Assembly (NCBI GenBank): GCA_035460165.1
Contig: DATHWW010000008.1
Coordinates: 62,001-126,000, forward strand
DNA: 64,000 nt
Direction: 5' to 3'
Origin: MM2 sp035460165
GTDB taxonomy: Bacteria; Pseudomonadota; Gammaproteobacteria; Burkholderiales; Methylophilaceae
A program made the translations under genes and the position numbers. Within the stretch, counting starts at the first letter, position 1, and every line of letters starts with the position of its first letter. The notes under the pieces were generated by a model. That model worked only from the letters and a program-made list of their open reading frames with translations. It was not told where the DNA came from and ran no database searches. Shown here piece after piece: positions 51,959 through 60,983 of the stretch.

Positions 51959-52983
51959 TGCGCATCACCGGATTCTATTTCGATGGGCACAGCGCTCGCC
52001 GCCACACGGTTTTGCTTGAGTTGCGCGGCGAGGCGCTGCACATCGTCGGCGATGCGGTTGAGCGCAGCGAAGCGCTGGCGGATATCAAGATTCCCGCGCC
52101 GCTCGGCGCTACGCCGCGCTTGGTCTTGTTCGCCGACGGCGCGCGTTGCGAGGTGGCGGATCGCGCCGGGTTCGATGCGCTGCTGCAAACCTCCGGTCAT
52201 GCGCCGTCGCTGGTGGCGCGGATGGAGGCGCGCTGGACGTATGCCCTTGCTTCCTTGCTGGTGACGCTGGGCCTGATCGCCGCCGCGTATGTCTGGGGGC
52301 TGCCGTATGTCGCCCGGGAAGCCGCGGAGCGGATACCGGAGAGTGTGCTGGTGATGATGGACGAGCAGTTCCTGAAAACCTTCGACGGCCGTCTATTGCA
52401 GCCCACCAAGCTAAGCCCTGCGCGTCAGCAGGCGCTGGTTGGCCGCTTGCGCGCCATGCACTGGCCGGATGAGGCGGCGAAGCCGGAGCGCATCCTGTTC
52501 CGTAGCGCTCCGCATATCGGCCCGAACGCATTTGCTTTGCCGGGCGGGACGGTGGTGATGCTGGATGAGTTGGTGGCGCTGTCGCAAAACGACGAGGAAA
52601 TTCTCGCCGTGCTGGCGCACGAGATGGGCCATGTCACCGAGCGCCACGCGCTGCGCCAGATGCTGCAAGCCTCGGTGGTCGGCCTGGCGATGGCCTGGTA
52701 CGTCGGCGATGTGAGCACGATACTCGCGGCGGCTCCCAGCGCTCTGCTGGAAACCCGCTATTCGCGCGATTTCGAGCGGCGTGCCGACGATTTCGCGGCA
52801 CGCACGCTAGCTTTGAACAGTATCCCGGCTTCGCGTCTCGGCGAAATGCTGGCAAAGCTGGAGGAAGCATACGCCGGCAAGCAGCAAAGTAAAAAAGAGA
52901 GCGATCAAGCCAGCTGGATGGATTACCTCTCCACGCATCCGGCCACGGAAGCACGTATCCGCGCACTGAAAGAGCGGCCTTGA
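51958..52983 (+). CDS. M48-family metallopeptidase
   Basis: A 341-residue membrane-anchored zinc protease. An N-terminal cytoplasmic-like domain (1-90) is followed by a membrane helix (ALASLLVTLGLIAAAYVWGL) and the peptidase domain. The zinc motif HEMGH (in VLAHEMGHVTERHAL) supplies two His and the catalytic Glu, and RDFERRADDFA supplies the third ligand Glu. The domain ends with the M48-type STHPATEARI. The gene overlaps the DUF898 gene by one base and is followed closely by the methyltransferase gene. The substrate is unknown; relatives degrade or process membrane and periplasmic proteins. Confidence 0.92.
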   Translation: MRITGFYFDGHSARRHTVLLELRGEALHIVGDAVERSEALADIKIPAPLGATPRLVLFADGARCEVADRAGFDALLQTSGHAPSLVARMEARWTYALASLLVTLGLIAAAYVWGLPYVAREAAERIPESVLVMMDEQFLKTFDGRLLQPTKLSPARQQALVGRLRAMHWPDEAAKPERILFRSAPHIGPNAFALPGGTVVMLDELVALSQNDEEILAVLAHEMGHVTERHALRQMLQASVVGLAMAWYVGDVSTILAAAPSALLETRYSRDFERRADDFAARTLALNSIPASRLGEMLAKLEEAYAGKQQSKKESDQASWMDYLSTHPATEARIRALKERP

Positions 52984-52997
52984 TGCCGGAGGGTGTC

Positions 52998-53753
52998 ATG
53001 CAGCGACAGGGCGTGCTGGCATTGCTCGCGCAGTTGTGCGGCGTGGCAGCGGCAGGGTTGCTTGCTTGGGTCATGCCGCAGCTTTTCCGCGATATCTGGC
53101 TGCTGGCTATCGCACAGGGTGTCGCCGCCGCCCTGGCATCCCGGACGTTGCAACAGCCGGCGTGGTGGTGGCCTATGCATCTGCTGTTTCTTCCTGCGGT
53201 ACTGACGGCATCGACGCTGCGCTTGCCGAGCGAGCTTTATCTCGCTGCATTCATCCTGCTGATGCTGGTGTTTTGGGGCACGGTCAAAGGCGATGTGCCG
53301 CTGTTTCTTTCCTCCCCCGCAGTGGTCGAGGCGGTGGCGGAGATTGTCGACGACGAGCGTGCGCGGCGTTTCGCCGATCTCGGTGCGGGGGTCGGTTCTG
53401 TCGCGGTGCCGCTGGCAAAACACTTTCCGTTGTTGGCTGTCGAAGCTTGGGAGCGTGCACCATTGCCGTGGCTGGTGACGGCGTTTCGCGGCCGCAGCCT
53501 GCCCAATCTCGCCGTGCATAGACAGAGTTTCTGGGAGTGCGACCTGGCGGGATACGACGTGGTTTTTGCGTTTCTCTCGCCGGCGCCCATGCCTGAGTTG
53601 GCTGAAAAAGTCCGCCGCGAAATGCGTGTGGGTGCGCTCTTCATTTCCTCGTCCTTTCCGGTCCCCGGCTGGGTACCGGAAGCGGAGTTGGAAATCGAAG
53701 ACAGGCGCAACACCGTGCTCTATTGCTACCGGATCAAGGAGAACATGACGTGA
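52998..53753 (+). CDS. Class I SAM-dependent methyltransferase with membrane N-terminus
   Basis: A 251-residue protein. The first 100 residues are hydrophobic helices (VLALLAQLCGVAAAGLLAWV and LYLAAFILLMLVFWG), and the rest is a Rossmann-type methyltransferase: FADLGAGVGSVAVPLAKHFP as SAM motif I, with AVEAWERAPLPWLVTAFRG next. VVFAFLSPAPMPELAEKV fits the later beta-strand and helix. The start is ATG 52998 behind GGAGGG; an earlier ATG at 52983 overlaps the protease stop. The substrate is unknown. It is encoded between the M48 protease and ybdD, which it overlaps by 4 bases. Confidence 0.82.
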   Translation: MQRQGVLALLAQLCGVAAAGLLAWVMPQLFRDIWLLAIAQGVAAALASRTLQQPAWWWPMHLLFLPAVLTASTLRLPSELYLAAFILLMLVFWGTVKGDVPLFLSSPAVVEAVAEIVDDERARRFADLGAGVGSVAVPLAKHFPLLAVEAWERAPLPWLVTAFRGRSLPNLAVHRQSFWECDLAGYDVVFAFLSPAPMPELAEKVRREMRVGALFISSSFPVPGWVPEAELEIEDRRNTVLYCYRIKENMT

Positions 53754-53932
53754 TCGGAAATATACTGCGACGATGCTGGTGGGCAGTGCGGCGCCTATCG
53801 GGCGACGACGCCTATGAGCGCTATCTGGCGCATCATGCCGAGCACCATCCGGATACGACGCCATTATCGCGTGAAGAGTTTTTCAAGCAGTGGCAGGACA
53901 ACAAGTGGAAGGGTGTGAAGCGCTGCTGCTGA
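53750..53932 (+). CDS. ybdD: YbdD/YjiX family small protein
   Basis: A 60-residue protein starting at GTG 53750, with AAGGAGA eight bases upstream and the codon overlapping the preceding stop. It has the YbdD signature: NILRRCWWAVRRLSGDDAYERYL, cited in part, then HHPDTTPLSREEFF and the terminal WKGVKRCC. YbdD-type proteins are needed for full activity of CstA transporters. Here it is separated from cstA by three genes, but all five run in one direction with gaps under 70 bases, so a common transcript is likely. Confidence 0.9.
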   Translation: MIGNILRRCWWAVRRLSGDDAYERYLAHHAEHHPDTTPLSREEFFKQWQDNKWKGVKRCC

Positions 53933-53940
53933 TTCACGCC

Positions 53941-53978
53941 ATTCCGGGACTGTCGCAGGCAGAACCCCGGAATCCTTA
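53941..53978. terminator. Convergent-transcript hairpin
   Basis: attccggg ... ccccggaat forms an approximately 8-bp stem between ybdD (+) and the gspE-like gene (-). It could terminate both transcripts. No T-run follows. Confidence 0.35.
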
Positions 53979-54010
53979 CACATTAAAGCCGGATTTCGGA
54001 ATGACCAGTC

Positions 54011-56395
54011 CTAGCAGGCGGCCCGGATCATCTTGATGTCGGTCAGTCCTCGTAACACTTTCTCGATGCCGTCCTGTTTCAGCGTACGCATGCCGTTCTC
54101 GAAAGCGGCGGCCTGAATTGCGGTGACAGAAGCGCGCGACTGGATCAGGTGCTTGGTCGCGGGGCTATTCACCAGCAACTCGTGCACGCCGATACGGCCG
54201 CGATAGCCGCTCTTGTCGCAGTCCTTGCAGCCGGCTGCTGAATACAGGGTGAGTGTTCCCTTGCCGCCGGAAAAGCGGCGTTTCCATTCATCGAGCAAGG
54301 CCGATCTGGCCGGAACCGGGTAGCCGACGTTCTCGAAACTCTCGCAGTATTCCTGCATCAGCGATTCGATTTCTTCCTCCGTGGCGGCGTGCGGTTTTTT
54401 GCAGGCCGGGCACAGGGCGCGTGCGAGACGTTGGCCAAGAACTCCCAGCAGCGCGTCGGAAAAGTTGAACGGATCCAGCCCGAGATCGAGCAGGCGCACG
54501 ACGGATTCCGCGGCGCTGTTGGTGTGCAGCGTGGACAGCACCAGGTGGCCGGTGAGGGACGCTTCCACGCCAATCTGCGAGGTTTCCTGATCGCGCATTT
54601 CACCGACCATGATTACGTCCGGGTCGGCGCGCAGGAAGGCGCGCAGCGCAGCGGCGAAGGTCCAGCCGATCTTGGCGTGGGTCTGCACCTGGCGCAGGCC
54701 GTCCTGGGTGATTTCCACCGGGTCTTCCGCCGTCCAGATCTTGCGTTCCGGCGTATTGATGTGGCTCATTACCGAGTGCAGTGTAGTGGTCTTGCCCGAG
54801 CCGGTCGGGCCGCAGACCAGCAGCATGCCGTGCGGACGCTGCGCGATGTCCTTGAGTTGTGCCAGGTTGTGTTCGCTGAGCAGGATTTTATCGAGCGGGA
54901 TCGGCTTGCCGGCGTTCAATATCCGCAGCACCACATCTTCCAGCCCGTTGGTGGTGGGAATAGTTGCCACCCGCAGCTCGATGCGCGCCGGGCCGAATTG
55001 CGAGAAGTCGATCTTGCCGTCCTGCGCGCGGCGTTTCTCGGAAATGTCGAGGTTCGCCATAATCTTGATGCGCGAGACGATGGCGTTGCGGAAATTCGCC
55101 GGCAAATCGAAGTAATGCACCATGTTGCCGTCCTTGCGGAAGCGGATGATGCTGTGCTTTTTGCCGGGATAGGTCTCGATGTGAATATCGGACGCGCCTT
55201 GCTGATGCGCATCGAGGATGGTCTTGTTCAGCATCCGCGTCAGGATGGTGTCGTTTTCGGAAAGCTCGCTGCTTTCTATCTGGTCTTCGCCGCTGTCCAG
55301 CGCCACCGCCAGTTCAGAGGCCAGATCGTCGAAATGCGCGGTGCCATAGAAGCTGCGGATCGCGTCCTTGATCTCATCGGCTGAGGCCATCACCGGTTCG
55401 GCGGTCTTCTTCGAGTGGAAGCGCACCTCGTTCAACGCTTCGTTCAGCAATGGATTTTCCATTGCGATGAAGATGCGCTGGTCGACCACGCACAAGGGCA
55501 TCAGCGTGTATTTGGAAGCCACCTTCTCCGGCACCATCTTGACGACGTTGGGGTCGATATTGAACTGCGCCAGCTTGATGTACGGAATGCCCATCTTGCG
55601 CGCAAGCAGCTGATTGACCGTGGAACGGTCGACGATGCCCATGTCGATAAGGATTTCGCCCAGCGCGCGCTTGCGATTGTGCTTCTGCTGCTCCAGCGCT
55701 TGCTGGATTTGCGATTCATCGACGATGCCGGCCTTGAGCAAGGCCTCGCCCAGCTTGAGCGACGGCTGGTGGCGTAGCTGTTGGAGCACGCTGTCCAGTT
55801 GTTCGCCGGAAATGACTTCTTCGCTCTTCAGGTATTCGCCCAACGGCCGGTCGCGGAGTTTCTTTTGTTGATCCAGCCCCTCGGCCACGTCTTCCAGGGA
55901 CACGGCGTTGACCTCCACCAGCATTTTGCCCAGTTGTTCGCCGTTCGAGTAATGCCGGATGACGTCGCTTGGAATAAACCGGCGCAGGTGGCGGCCCTCG
56001 GTCTGCTCCAGATAAAGATAGATGCCACGGCCGGTTTCCAGCATGCCGAAGGTTTTGCCGCGCATCGTTTCGCCATCGGTAAACTCGATATCGATGTCGC
56101 GCAATTCCGGCGCGGAGAAAATACCGTTGGTTTCGTTGACCACGGTGGCGCCGCTTTTTAGCGCCACCAACTGCGTCAGATCCAGCCATTTGATATTGCC
56201 GAAGCTGATGCCGACCGAACTCATGCCTTTGTTGGCGTTGTGTATCTCCAGCATGCCGATATCGACATTCATGCTGCCCAGCAGGCCCTGGACAGACTTG
56301 CCGTCGCGCAGCTGGGCAAAACAGTGAGGTTCGGGGAGTTCGGATTCCAGGACGGCGTATGGCGGCAAAGGCCAATCGAGAGAGAGCGTGTTCAT
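54011..56395 (-). CDS. GspE/PilB-type secretion or pilus ATPase with N-terminal extension
   Basis: A 794-residue hexameric ATPase of the type II secretion/type IV pilus class. It has two MshEN-type N-domains (about 185-330: LGEALLKAGIVDESQIQQAL and LGEILIDMGIVDRSTVNQLL). The ATPase core shows Walker A CGPTGSGKTT, an Asp-box region, Walker B-like ADPDVIMVGEMRD and the His-box GHLVLSTLHTN. The tetracysteine zinc motif is CPAC ... CKDC. The first 170 residues are an additional domain (QLRDGKSVQGLLGSMNVDIG) not found in standard GspE/PilB. No pilin, GspD or other pilus genes are nearby, so the machine it drives is unknown. Confidence 0.9.
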   Translation of the reverse strand: MNTLSLDWPLPPYAVLESELPEPHCFAQLRDGKSVQGLLGSMNVDIGMLEIHNANKGMSSVGISFGNIKWLDLTQLVALKSGATVVNETNGIFSAPELRDIDIEFTDGETMRGKTFGMLETGRGIYLYLEQTEGRHLRRFIPSDVIRHYSNGEQLGKMLVEVNAVSLEDVAEGLDQQKKLRDRPLGEYLKSEEVISGEQLDSVLQQLRHQPSLKLGEALLKAGIVDESQIQQALEQQKHNRKRALGEILIDMGIVDRSTVNQLLARKMGIPYIKLAQFNIDPNVVKMVPEKVASKYTLMPLCVVDQRIFIAMENPLLNEALNEVRFHSKKTAEPVMASADEIKDAIRSFYGTAHFDDLASELAVALDSGEDQIESSELSENDTILTRMLNKTILDAHQQGASDIHIETYPGKKHSIIRFRKDGNMVHYFDLPANFRNAIVSRIKIMANLDISEKRRAQDGKIDFSQFGPARIELRVATIPTTNGLEDVVLRILNAGKPIPLDKILLSEHNLAQLKDIAQRPHGMLLVCGPTGSGKTTTLHSVMSHINTPERKIWTAEDPVEITQDGLRQVQTHAKIGWTFAAALRAFLRADPDVIMVGEMRDQETSQIGVEASLTGHLVLSTLHTNSAAESVVRLLDLGLDPFNFSDALLGVLGQRLARALCPACKKPHAATEEEIESLMQEYCESFENVGYPVPARSALLDEWKRRFSGGKGTLTLYSAAGCKDCDKSGYRGRIGVHELLVNSPATKHLIQSRASVTAIQAAAFENGMRTLKQDGIEKVLRGLTDIKMIRAAC

Positions 56396-56598
56396 GGGCA
56401 GTTTTCCCTGGACATAACAATTTTTAATTCTGCATGCGAGTTGTGCTGAGGGCGTTCTTAAGGCATTGCCAGTATATTGAATTTATAAGACTATTCATAC
56501 CTGAACGTCTGCCGTTTGACGTAGTGCATATCGTTATACACAGAATATTTTTGAGGCGAAGTGAAGCAATAGCAATAAAACAATTATGAGGAGAGGAT

Positions 56599-57963
56599 AT
56601 GCCGGGCTTTTTTTCCAAGGAAAGAATCACTGCTAGTCACCGCTACAATCGCTGGTTGATACCTCCGGCGGCGTTGGCTGTCCATCTCTGTATCGGTCAG
56701 GCCTATGCCTTCAGCGTGTTCAATGAGCCGCTGACGCGCGTGCTCGGTGTGTCGCAATCCGCTCCCGATGACTGGAAGCTCACCGCCCTCGGCTGGATCT
56801 ACAGCCTCGCTATCGTCTTTCTCGGTCTTTCCGCCGCTTTCGGCGGCAAATGGCTGGAAAAAGTCGGCCCCCGCCGTACCATGTTCACCGCCGCCTGCTG
56901 TTTTGGCGGCGGTTTCATTTTGTCCGCCATCGGCGTGCATACGCACCAGATCTGGCTGCTCTACCTCGGCTATGGCGTACTCGGCGGCTGCGGCCTTGGG
57001 CTGGGCTACGTCTCGCCGGTGTCGACGCTGATCAAGTGGTTTCCCGACCGGCGCGGCATGGCCACCGGCATGGCCATCATGGGCTTCGGCGGCGGCGCGA
57101 TGATAGGGGCGCCGCTGGGGGTGATGCTGATGAAGTATTTCCAGACCGCAACCAGTGTCGGCGTGATGGAAGCCTTCGTGGTGATGGGCGTGCTGTATTT
57201 CATCTCGATGGTGATCGGTTCGCTGGCGATCCGTATCCCGCCTGCCGACTGGAAACCGGCCGGGTGGACCCCTCCGGTGGAGACGCGCAAAATGGTCACC
57301 ACGCGCCATGTGCACATCGACCAGGCGCTGAAGACGCCGCAGTTCTACCTGCTGTGGCTGATCCTCTGCCTCAACGTGACCGCCGGTATCGGCATACTCG
57401 GCCAGGCGTCGGTGATGGTCCAGGAAATGTTCAAGGGCGGCATCTCGCCGGAAGCGGCGGCCGGCTTCGTCGGCCTGCTGTCGCTGTTCAACATGGGCGG
57501 CCGCTTCATCTGGTCCTCGGCCTCGGATTACCTTGGCCGGCAGAACACCTATTTCGTGTTCTTTACGCTGGGTGCCTTTCTCTATGCGATGCTGCCCACC
57601 TTTAGCGGCTCGGGCAACGTGGTGCTGTTCATCGCCGCTTCGGCGGTGATCCTCAGCATGTACGGCGGCGGCTTCGCCACTATCCCGGCGTATTTGGCGG
57701 ATATTTTCGGCACCAAGTTTGTCGGCGGCATCCACGGTCGGCTGCTTACGGCCTGGGCGACCGCGGGCGTGTTGGGACCAGTGCTGGTTAACTACATCCG
57801 CGAATACCAGATTGAGCAGGGTGTGGCCAAGGCCGATGCTTATACCACCACGCTATACATTATGGCTGGGCTGCTGATTGTGGGCTTTCTGTGCAACCTG
57901 CTGATGCGGGAGGTGCATGAGCGCCATTACATGTCACACGACGAAGTCGAGAACGCCGCCTGA
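56599..57963 (+). CDS. OFA-family MFS transporter (oxalate/formate antiporter-like)
   Basis: A 454-residue twelve-helix major facilitator of the oxalate/formate antiporter family. Features are YNRWLIPPAALAVHLCIGQ near the N-terminus, LGWIYSLAIVFLGLSAAFGG, GPRRTMF (the loop 2-3 motif) and the RRGMATGMAIMGFGGGAMIG segment. The next gene, 11 bases downstream, encodes a 42-residue membrane protein that often accompanies this family. Given the formate dehydrogenase cluster nearby, a small carboxylate such as formate or oxalate is a likely substrate, but this is inference. The ribosome site is GAGGAGA before the ATG. Confidence 0.92.
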   Translation: MPGFFSKERITASHRYNRWLIPPAALAVHLCIGQAYAFSVFNEPLTRVLGVSQSAPDDWKLTALGWIYSLAIVFLGLSAAFGGKWLEKVGPRRTMFTAACCFGGGFILSAIGVHTHQIWLLYLGYGVLGGCGLGLGYVSPVSTLIKWFPDRRGMATGMAIMGFGGGAMIGAPLGVMLMKYFQTATSVGVMEAFVVMGVLYFISMVIGSLAIRIPPADWKPAGWTPPVETRKMVTTRHVHIDQALKTPQFYLLWLILCLNVTAGIGILGQASVMVQEMFKGGISPEAAAGFVGLLSLFNMGGRFIWSSASDYLGRQNTYFVFFTLGAFLYAMLPTFSGSGNVVLFIAASAVILSMYGGGFATIPAYLADIFGTKFVGGIHGRLLTAWATAGVLGPVLVNYIREYQIEQGVAKADAYTTTLYIMAGLLIVGFLCNLLMREVHERHYMSHDEVENAA

Positions 57964-57974
57964 GGAGAGCCGCA

Positions 57975-58103
57975 ATGAGCCAACACGAAAAGAATCCGGA
58001 AAACCATGGCGTACTGCTGGTGCTGTTCTGGGCGTATGTACTGATCCCGCTGGGCTGGGGTGTATTCCAGACCTTCAAGAAAGCGTTGGCGCTATTCGTA
58101 TGA
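57975..58103 (+). CDS. MFS transporter small subunit-like protein
   Basis: A 42-residue protein with a single hydrophobic helix: MSQHEKNPENHG, then VLLVLFWAYVLIPLGWGVF and a short basic tail. A GAGGAGA site precedes the ATG, and the gene starts 11 bases after the OFA-type transporter. Proteins of this kind are recognised as the small subunit of some OFA transporters. Its short length makes it easy to miss; the position and family resemblance support it. Confidence 0.85.
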   Translation: MSQHEKNPENHGVLLVLFWAYVLIPLGWGVFQTFKKALALFV

Positions 58104-58104
58104 G

Positions 58105-58386
58105 TTAGCCGGCGACAAACGCTGCGATTTTTTTCAGCAGGGGGGCGAGGTCTGTCGAGGTCAGTCCATGGCAGAATGCGCCTCCCGGCGAGAGCTTGGC
58201 ATTCGGGCCGAGTTCGCATCTGCCCAGGCAGTGAAACGTCCTGACATCTATTTTCAGCCGGCTTTCCGCGAGGGCCGCCTTCAATGCATCCACGATTTCC
58301 AGTCCGCCGCTCATGCCGCACGAGGGCATGTCGGGATTGGTGCGCTGATTGATGCAGACGGTGATGTGTTTTTTGACGGGTTTCAT
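58105..58386 (-). CDS. (2Fe-2S) ferredoxin, thioredoxin-like fold
   Basis: A 93-residue protein with the thioredoxin-like [2Fe-2S] pattern seen in NuoE-related ferredoxins: ITVCINQRTNPDMPSCGMSG (first two Cys) and TFHCLGRCELGPNAKLSPGG (last two Cys). It probably carries one [2Fe-2S] cluster and transfers electrons in the cytoplasm. It is encoded on the minus strand, ending 2 bases from the small transporter subunit and 36 bases downstream of the winged-helix regulator gene. A link to the neighbouring formate dehydrogenase is plausible from location only. Confidence 0.88.
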   Translation of the reverse strand: MKPVKKHITVCINQRTNPDMPSCGMSGGLEIVDALKAALAESRLKIDVRTFHCLGRCELGPNAKLSPGGAFCHGLTSTDLAPLLKKIAAFVAG

Positions 58387-58422
58387 GGCGGCAGGTGGGA
58401 CGCCGATGGGCTCGGTCGGCGG

Positions 58423-58770
58423 CTAAACGGATTCGTGCTCTACGGCCTGGATCAATGTTTTCCTGATCTGCTCCAGGTAACTGGCGAAGGATTCTAGCGC
58501 AGCCTTGCTCAAGGTGAAATAGACAATGCGCAGGTCGTTCGGTGAGGGGTGCTTGTGGACGGTGCCTTCCTTGATCATCCTGTTCAGGTGGCGTCGCATG
58601 GTGGCTGGCGGGACGATGTCGAGCAGGATCAACTGCTTCATCGTCAGTGGCGTGCCCTTCTGCTGGTAATACCCGATCTCAACTGCGATATCGAAATCCT
58701 TGCAGGTCCTGATGCCCGGAATGCACGACATGAAGGAGCGAAGTTTTTTGAGTTTTTGGAAGGTTTGCAT
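58423..58770 (-). CDS. Winged-helix (MarR-like) transcriptional regulator
   Basis: A 115-residue DNA-binding protein with a helix-turn-helix region: GTPLTMKQLILLDIVPPATMRRHLNRMIKEG (cited here as the sequence core LTMKQL ... ATMRRHL). A beta-wing (TVHKHPSPNDLRIVYFTLSK) follows. It is transcribed divergently from the DUF3306-formate dehydrogenase genes across a 243-base gap that should hold both promoters. It is a likely regulator of the adjacent genes (inference). The N-terminal cysteines (SCIPGIRTC) might sense redox state, but nothing in the sequence proves this. Confidence 0.8.
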   Translation of the reverse strand: MQTFQKLKKLRSFMSCIPGIRTCKDFDIAVEIGYYQQKGTPLTMKQLILLDIVPPATMRRHLNRMIKEGTVHKHPSPNDLRIVYFTLSKAALESFASYLEQIRKTLIQAVEHESV

Positions 58771-59013
58771 AGTTGTAAGTTAGCTAAAACTCCCCCTTGG
58801 CTACAAGATTTATTCACCACCAAAGTGATCATGACCTGCGCTCGGCCGGTTCCGATCGCAATCTCCCTTGCGAACTATGATGGCCCCGATTCCGGCCTGG
58901 CACAACCGCTAAAAGCGGCATTTTCAGAAAATCTCGCAAATTTTCTACGGGCATTGATTTTGCTGGGTTTTTGCGGGTCTTATGTATGTGGTTTGTGCTA
59001 AAATATTGGCCTT

Positions 59014-59403
59014 ATGAATTCCACCCCATCTTTTCTGCGTCGCTGGTCCCAGCGCAAGCTCGAAAGCGCTGCTCCTCCAGCGTTGGCGCCCGCTGCCAAG
59101 CCGGCCTTCGTGCCCTTGCCTGCGCTGGAAACGCTGGATTTCGATGCGGATTTCAGTGCCTTCATGCAGCAGGGCGTCGATGGCGAGCTCCGACGCAAAG
59201 CCCTGCGCAAACTGTTCATGACCGACCATTACCGCGTCATGGATGGGCTCGATGTCTATGTCGATGATTATTCCCGGCCAACCCTGCTGCCGGCCGACTT
59301 GTTGCAAACGCTGGATCACGCGCAAACCCTGCTGCAAAAAACGGAAGAATCCGTGCCCGAAAAAGCGGTTAAAGCCGTCCCCGATCACCCGGAATCCGTA
59401 TGA
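59014..59403 (+). CDS. DUF3306 protein
   Basis: A 129-residue protein of the DUF3306 family, which regularly neighbours formate dehydrogenase and polyferredoxin genes in proteobacteria. It has the N-terminal FLRRWSQRKLES, a Pro/Ala linker, and the conserved ALRKLFMTDHYRVMDGLDVYVDDY region with the Arg/Lys-rich start. The biochemical role is unknown; a part in assembly of the dehydrogenase is likely from context. It overlaps the ferredoxin gene by 4 bases (ATGA). Confidence 0.9.
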   Translation: MNSTPSFLRRWSQRKLESAAPPALAPAAKPAFVPLPALETLDFDADFSAFMQQGVDGELRRKALRKLFMTDHYRVMDGLDVYVDDYSRPTLLPADLLQTLDHAQTLLQKTEESVPEKAVKAVPDHPESV

Positions 59404-60983
59404 CCTCTCCACTTCAGTCAGCACTGGCGGTTTCCGCCAGTTACCCGGCGCTTGCGCCCGTCCCGGCGGTGGAATACCACTCGCAGGGAAGGCTGCTGAT
59501 TGTCGGCGAGGCGGCGCGCGCGGCGGAAGTCGCCGCCTTGCTGGCGGCCGATTTGCCGGTGACCGTGCTGTGCAGCGACAGCCAGTTGCAAGCGTCGGGA
59601 TTCGCGCTGATTCAGGGCGAAGTGGTCGGCATGGCCGGCTGGCTCGGCGAATTCGCGGTGACCTGGAAAACCTCGCAAGCCGCTGCCGTTCAGTCCGGCG
59701 AGTTCGACATGGTGCTGAACCTGACGGCTCATCCTTACTTCACCATGCATCAGCCGCCACAAGGCTATTTCGCGCCTGCGGATGCCGCTGCCCTGGAGCA
59801 GGCGCTCGCGGAAATCCGCGACGGCATCGGCGAATTTGAAAAACCCAAGTTCTTCCTCTACAACGAAAAAATCTGCGCCCATAGCCGTTCGCGCCTGCAA
59901 GGCTGCGACCGTTGCATCGAAGTGTGCTCCGCCGAAGCGATCCGCGCCGACGGCGACCGCATCCGCGTCGAGCCGCATCTGTGCATGGGCTGCGGCGCCT
60001 GCGCCACGGTGTGCCCGTCGGGTGCGATGCAATACAATTTTCCGTCGGTTTCATACTGGGGCGGCAAGCTCAAGGCGATGCTGGAGGCCTATCGCGCTGC
60101 GGGCGGTGAGGATGCCTGCCTGCTGCTGCACGATCCCGCCGACGGCGCGGCGCAGGTGCAGTCCTCGGCATTGCCGGCCAACGTGATTCCTTGCGAGGTG
60201 TTCCATATCGCCTCGCTCGGTCTCGACCGCTTGCTCGGCGCGATTGCGCTCGGCGCCAACCGTGTTTTTGTGTTGGCGACCGGCAGCGAAGCGCCGCAAT
60301 ATTCAATCGCCCTGCGCGAGCAAATGGCGCTGGGCGAAGAGATCCTGGGCGGACTCGGCTACGGTGGCGGGCATTTTCATCTGCTGGATGCGGATGGGCT
60401 GAAAGCCCTGACGGAAAGTCCGGCGGCTGTCGTGCCCCGCGATGTGGCATCGTTCCGCCTTTTCGACGAAAAACGCACTACCCTGGACTTCTGCATCGAA
60501 CACTTCGTGCGTCACGCGCCTGCGACGGTTCCGGATGAAATCGCACTCTCCGGCGATGCGCCTTACGGCACGATAGCGGTCAATGGAGCCTCCTGCACGC
60601 TATGCATGTCATGCGTCAGCGCCTGCCCGGCAGCCGCGTTGCAGGATGGCGCCGGCGCACCCATGCTGAAATTTATCGAGCGCAATTGCGTACAGTGCGG
60701 CTTGTGCGAAAATGCGTGCCCCGAAAACGTCATTAGCCTGCATCCGCGGCTTTTGCTGACGCCCGAAGTCAAGCAGGCGCGAATTTTGCATCAGGACACG
60801 CCGTTTCACTGCGTGAGCTGCGGCAAGCCGTTTGCGACGACGCACATGATAGGCAGCATGCTGCACAAGCTGTCCGGCCACAGCATGTTTGCAACGCCGG
60901 AAGCGAAGCGCCGCCTGCAAATGTGCGGCGATTGCCGCGTGGTGGATATGATGGGCAAGCAGATGTCGGGAGAAGGGCGGTGA
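59400..60983 (+). CDS. Polyferredoxin (four [4Fe-4S]-type clusters) of formate dehydrogenase locus
   Basis: A 527-residue protein. The N-terminal half has a Rossmann-like domain (GRLLIVGEAARAAEVAALLA) and a ferredoxin pair: CDRCIEVCSAEAIR and CMGCGACATVCPSGAMQYN. A middle domain resembles DUF/hydrogenase-type flavoprotein folds. The C-terminal half has a second pair (CTLCMSCVSACPAAAL, CVQCGLCENACPENVI) and a final CVSCGKPF ... CGDCR motif, which may bind a metal. It is expected to carry electrons within the formate dehydrogenase system or its maturation. It overlaps DUF3306 by 4 bases and torD by 4. Confidence 0.9.
   Translation: MTSPLQSALAVSASYPALAPVPAVEYHSQGRLLIVGEAARAAEVAALLAADLPVTVLCSDSQLQASGFALIQGEVVGMAGWLGEFAVTWKTSQAAAVQSGEFDMVLNLTAHPYFTMHQPPQGYFAPADAAALEQALAEIRDGIGEFEKPKFFLYNEKICAHSRSRLQGCDRCIEVCSAEAIRADGDRIRVEPHLCMGCGACATVCPSGAMQYNFPSVSYWGGKLKAMLEAYRAAGGEDACLLLHDPADGAAQVQSSALPANVIPCEVFHIASLGLDRLLGAIALGANRVFVLATGSEAPQYSIALREQMALGEEILGGLGYGGGHFHLLDADGLKALTESPAAVVPRDVASFRLFDEKRTTLDFCIEHFVRHAPATVPDEIALSGDAPYGTIAVNGASCTLCMSCVSACPAAALQDGAGAPMLKFIERNCVQCGLCENACPENVISLHPRLLLTPEVKQARILHQDTPFHCVSCGKPFATTHMIGSMLHKLSGHSMFATPEAKRRLQMCGDCRVVDMMGKQMSGEGR

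Noticed and set aside
58909..58925. Sigma54-like sequence (tggcacaaccgct) upstream of the DUF3306 gene
   Set aside because: The distance between the GG and GC dinucleotides is shorter than the 10 bases required for a sigma54 promoter.
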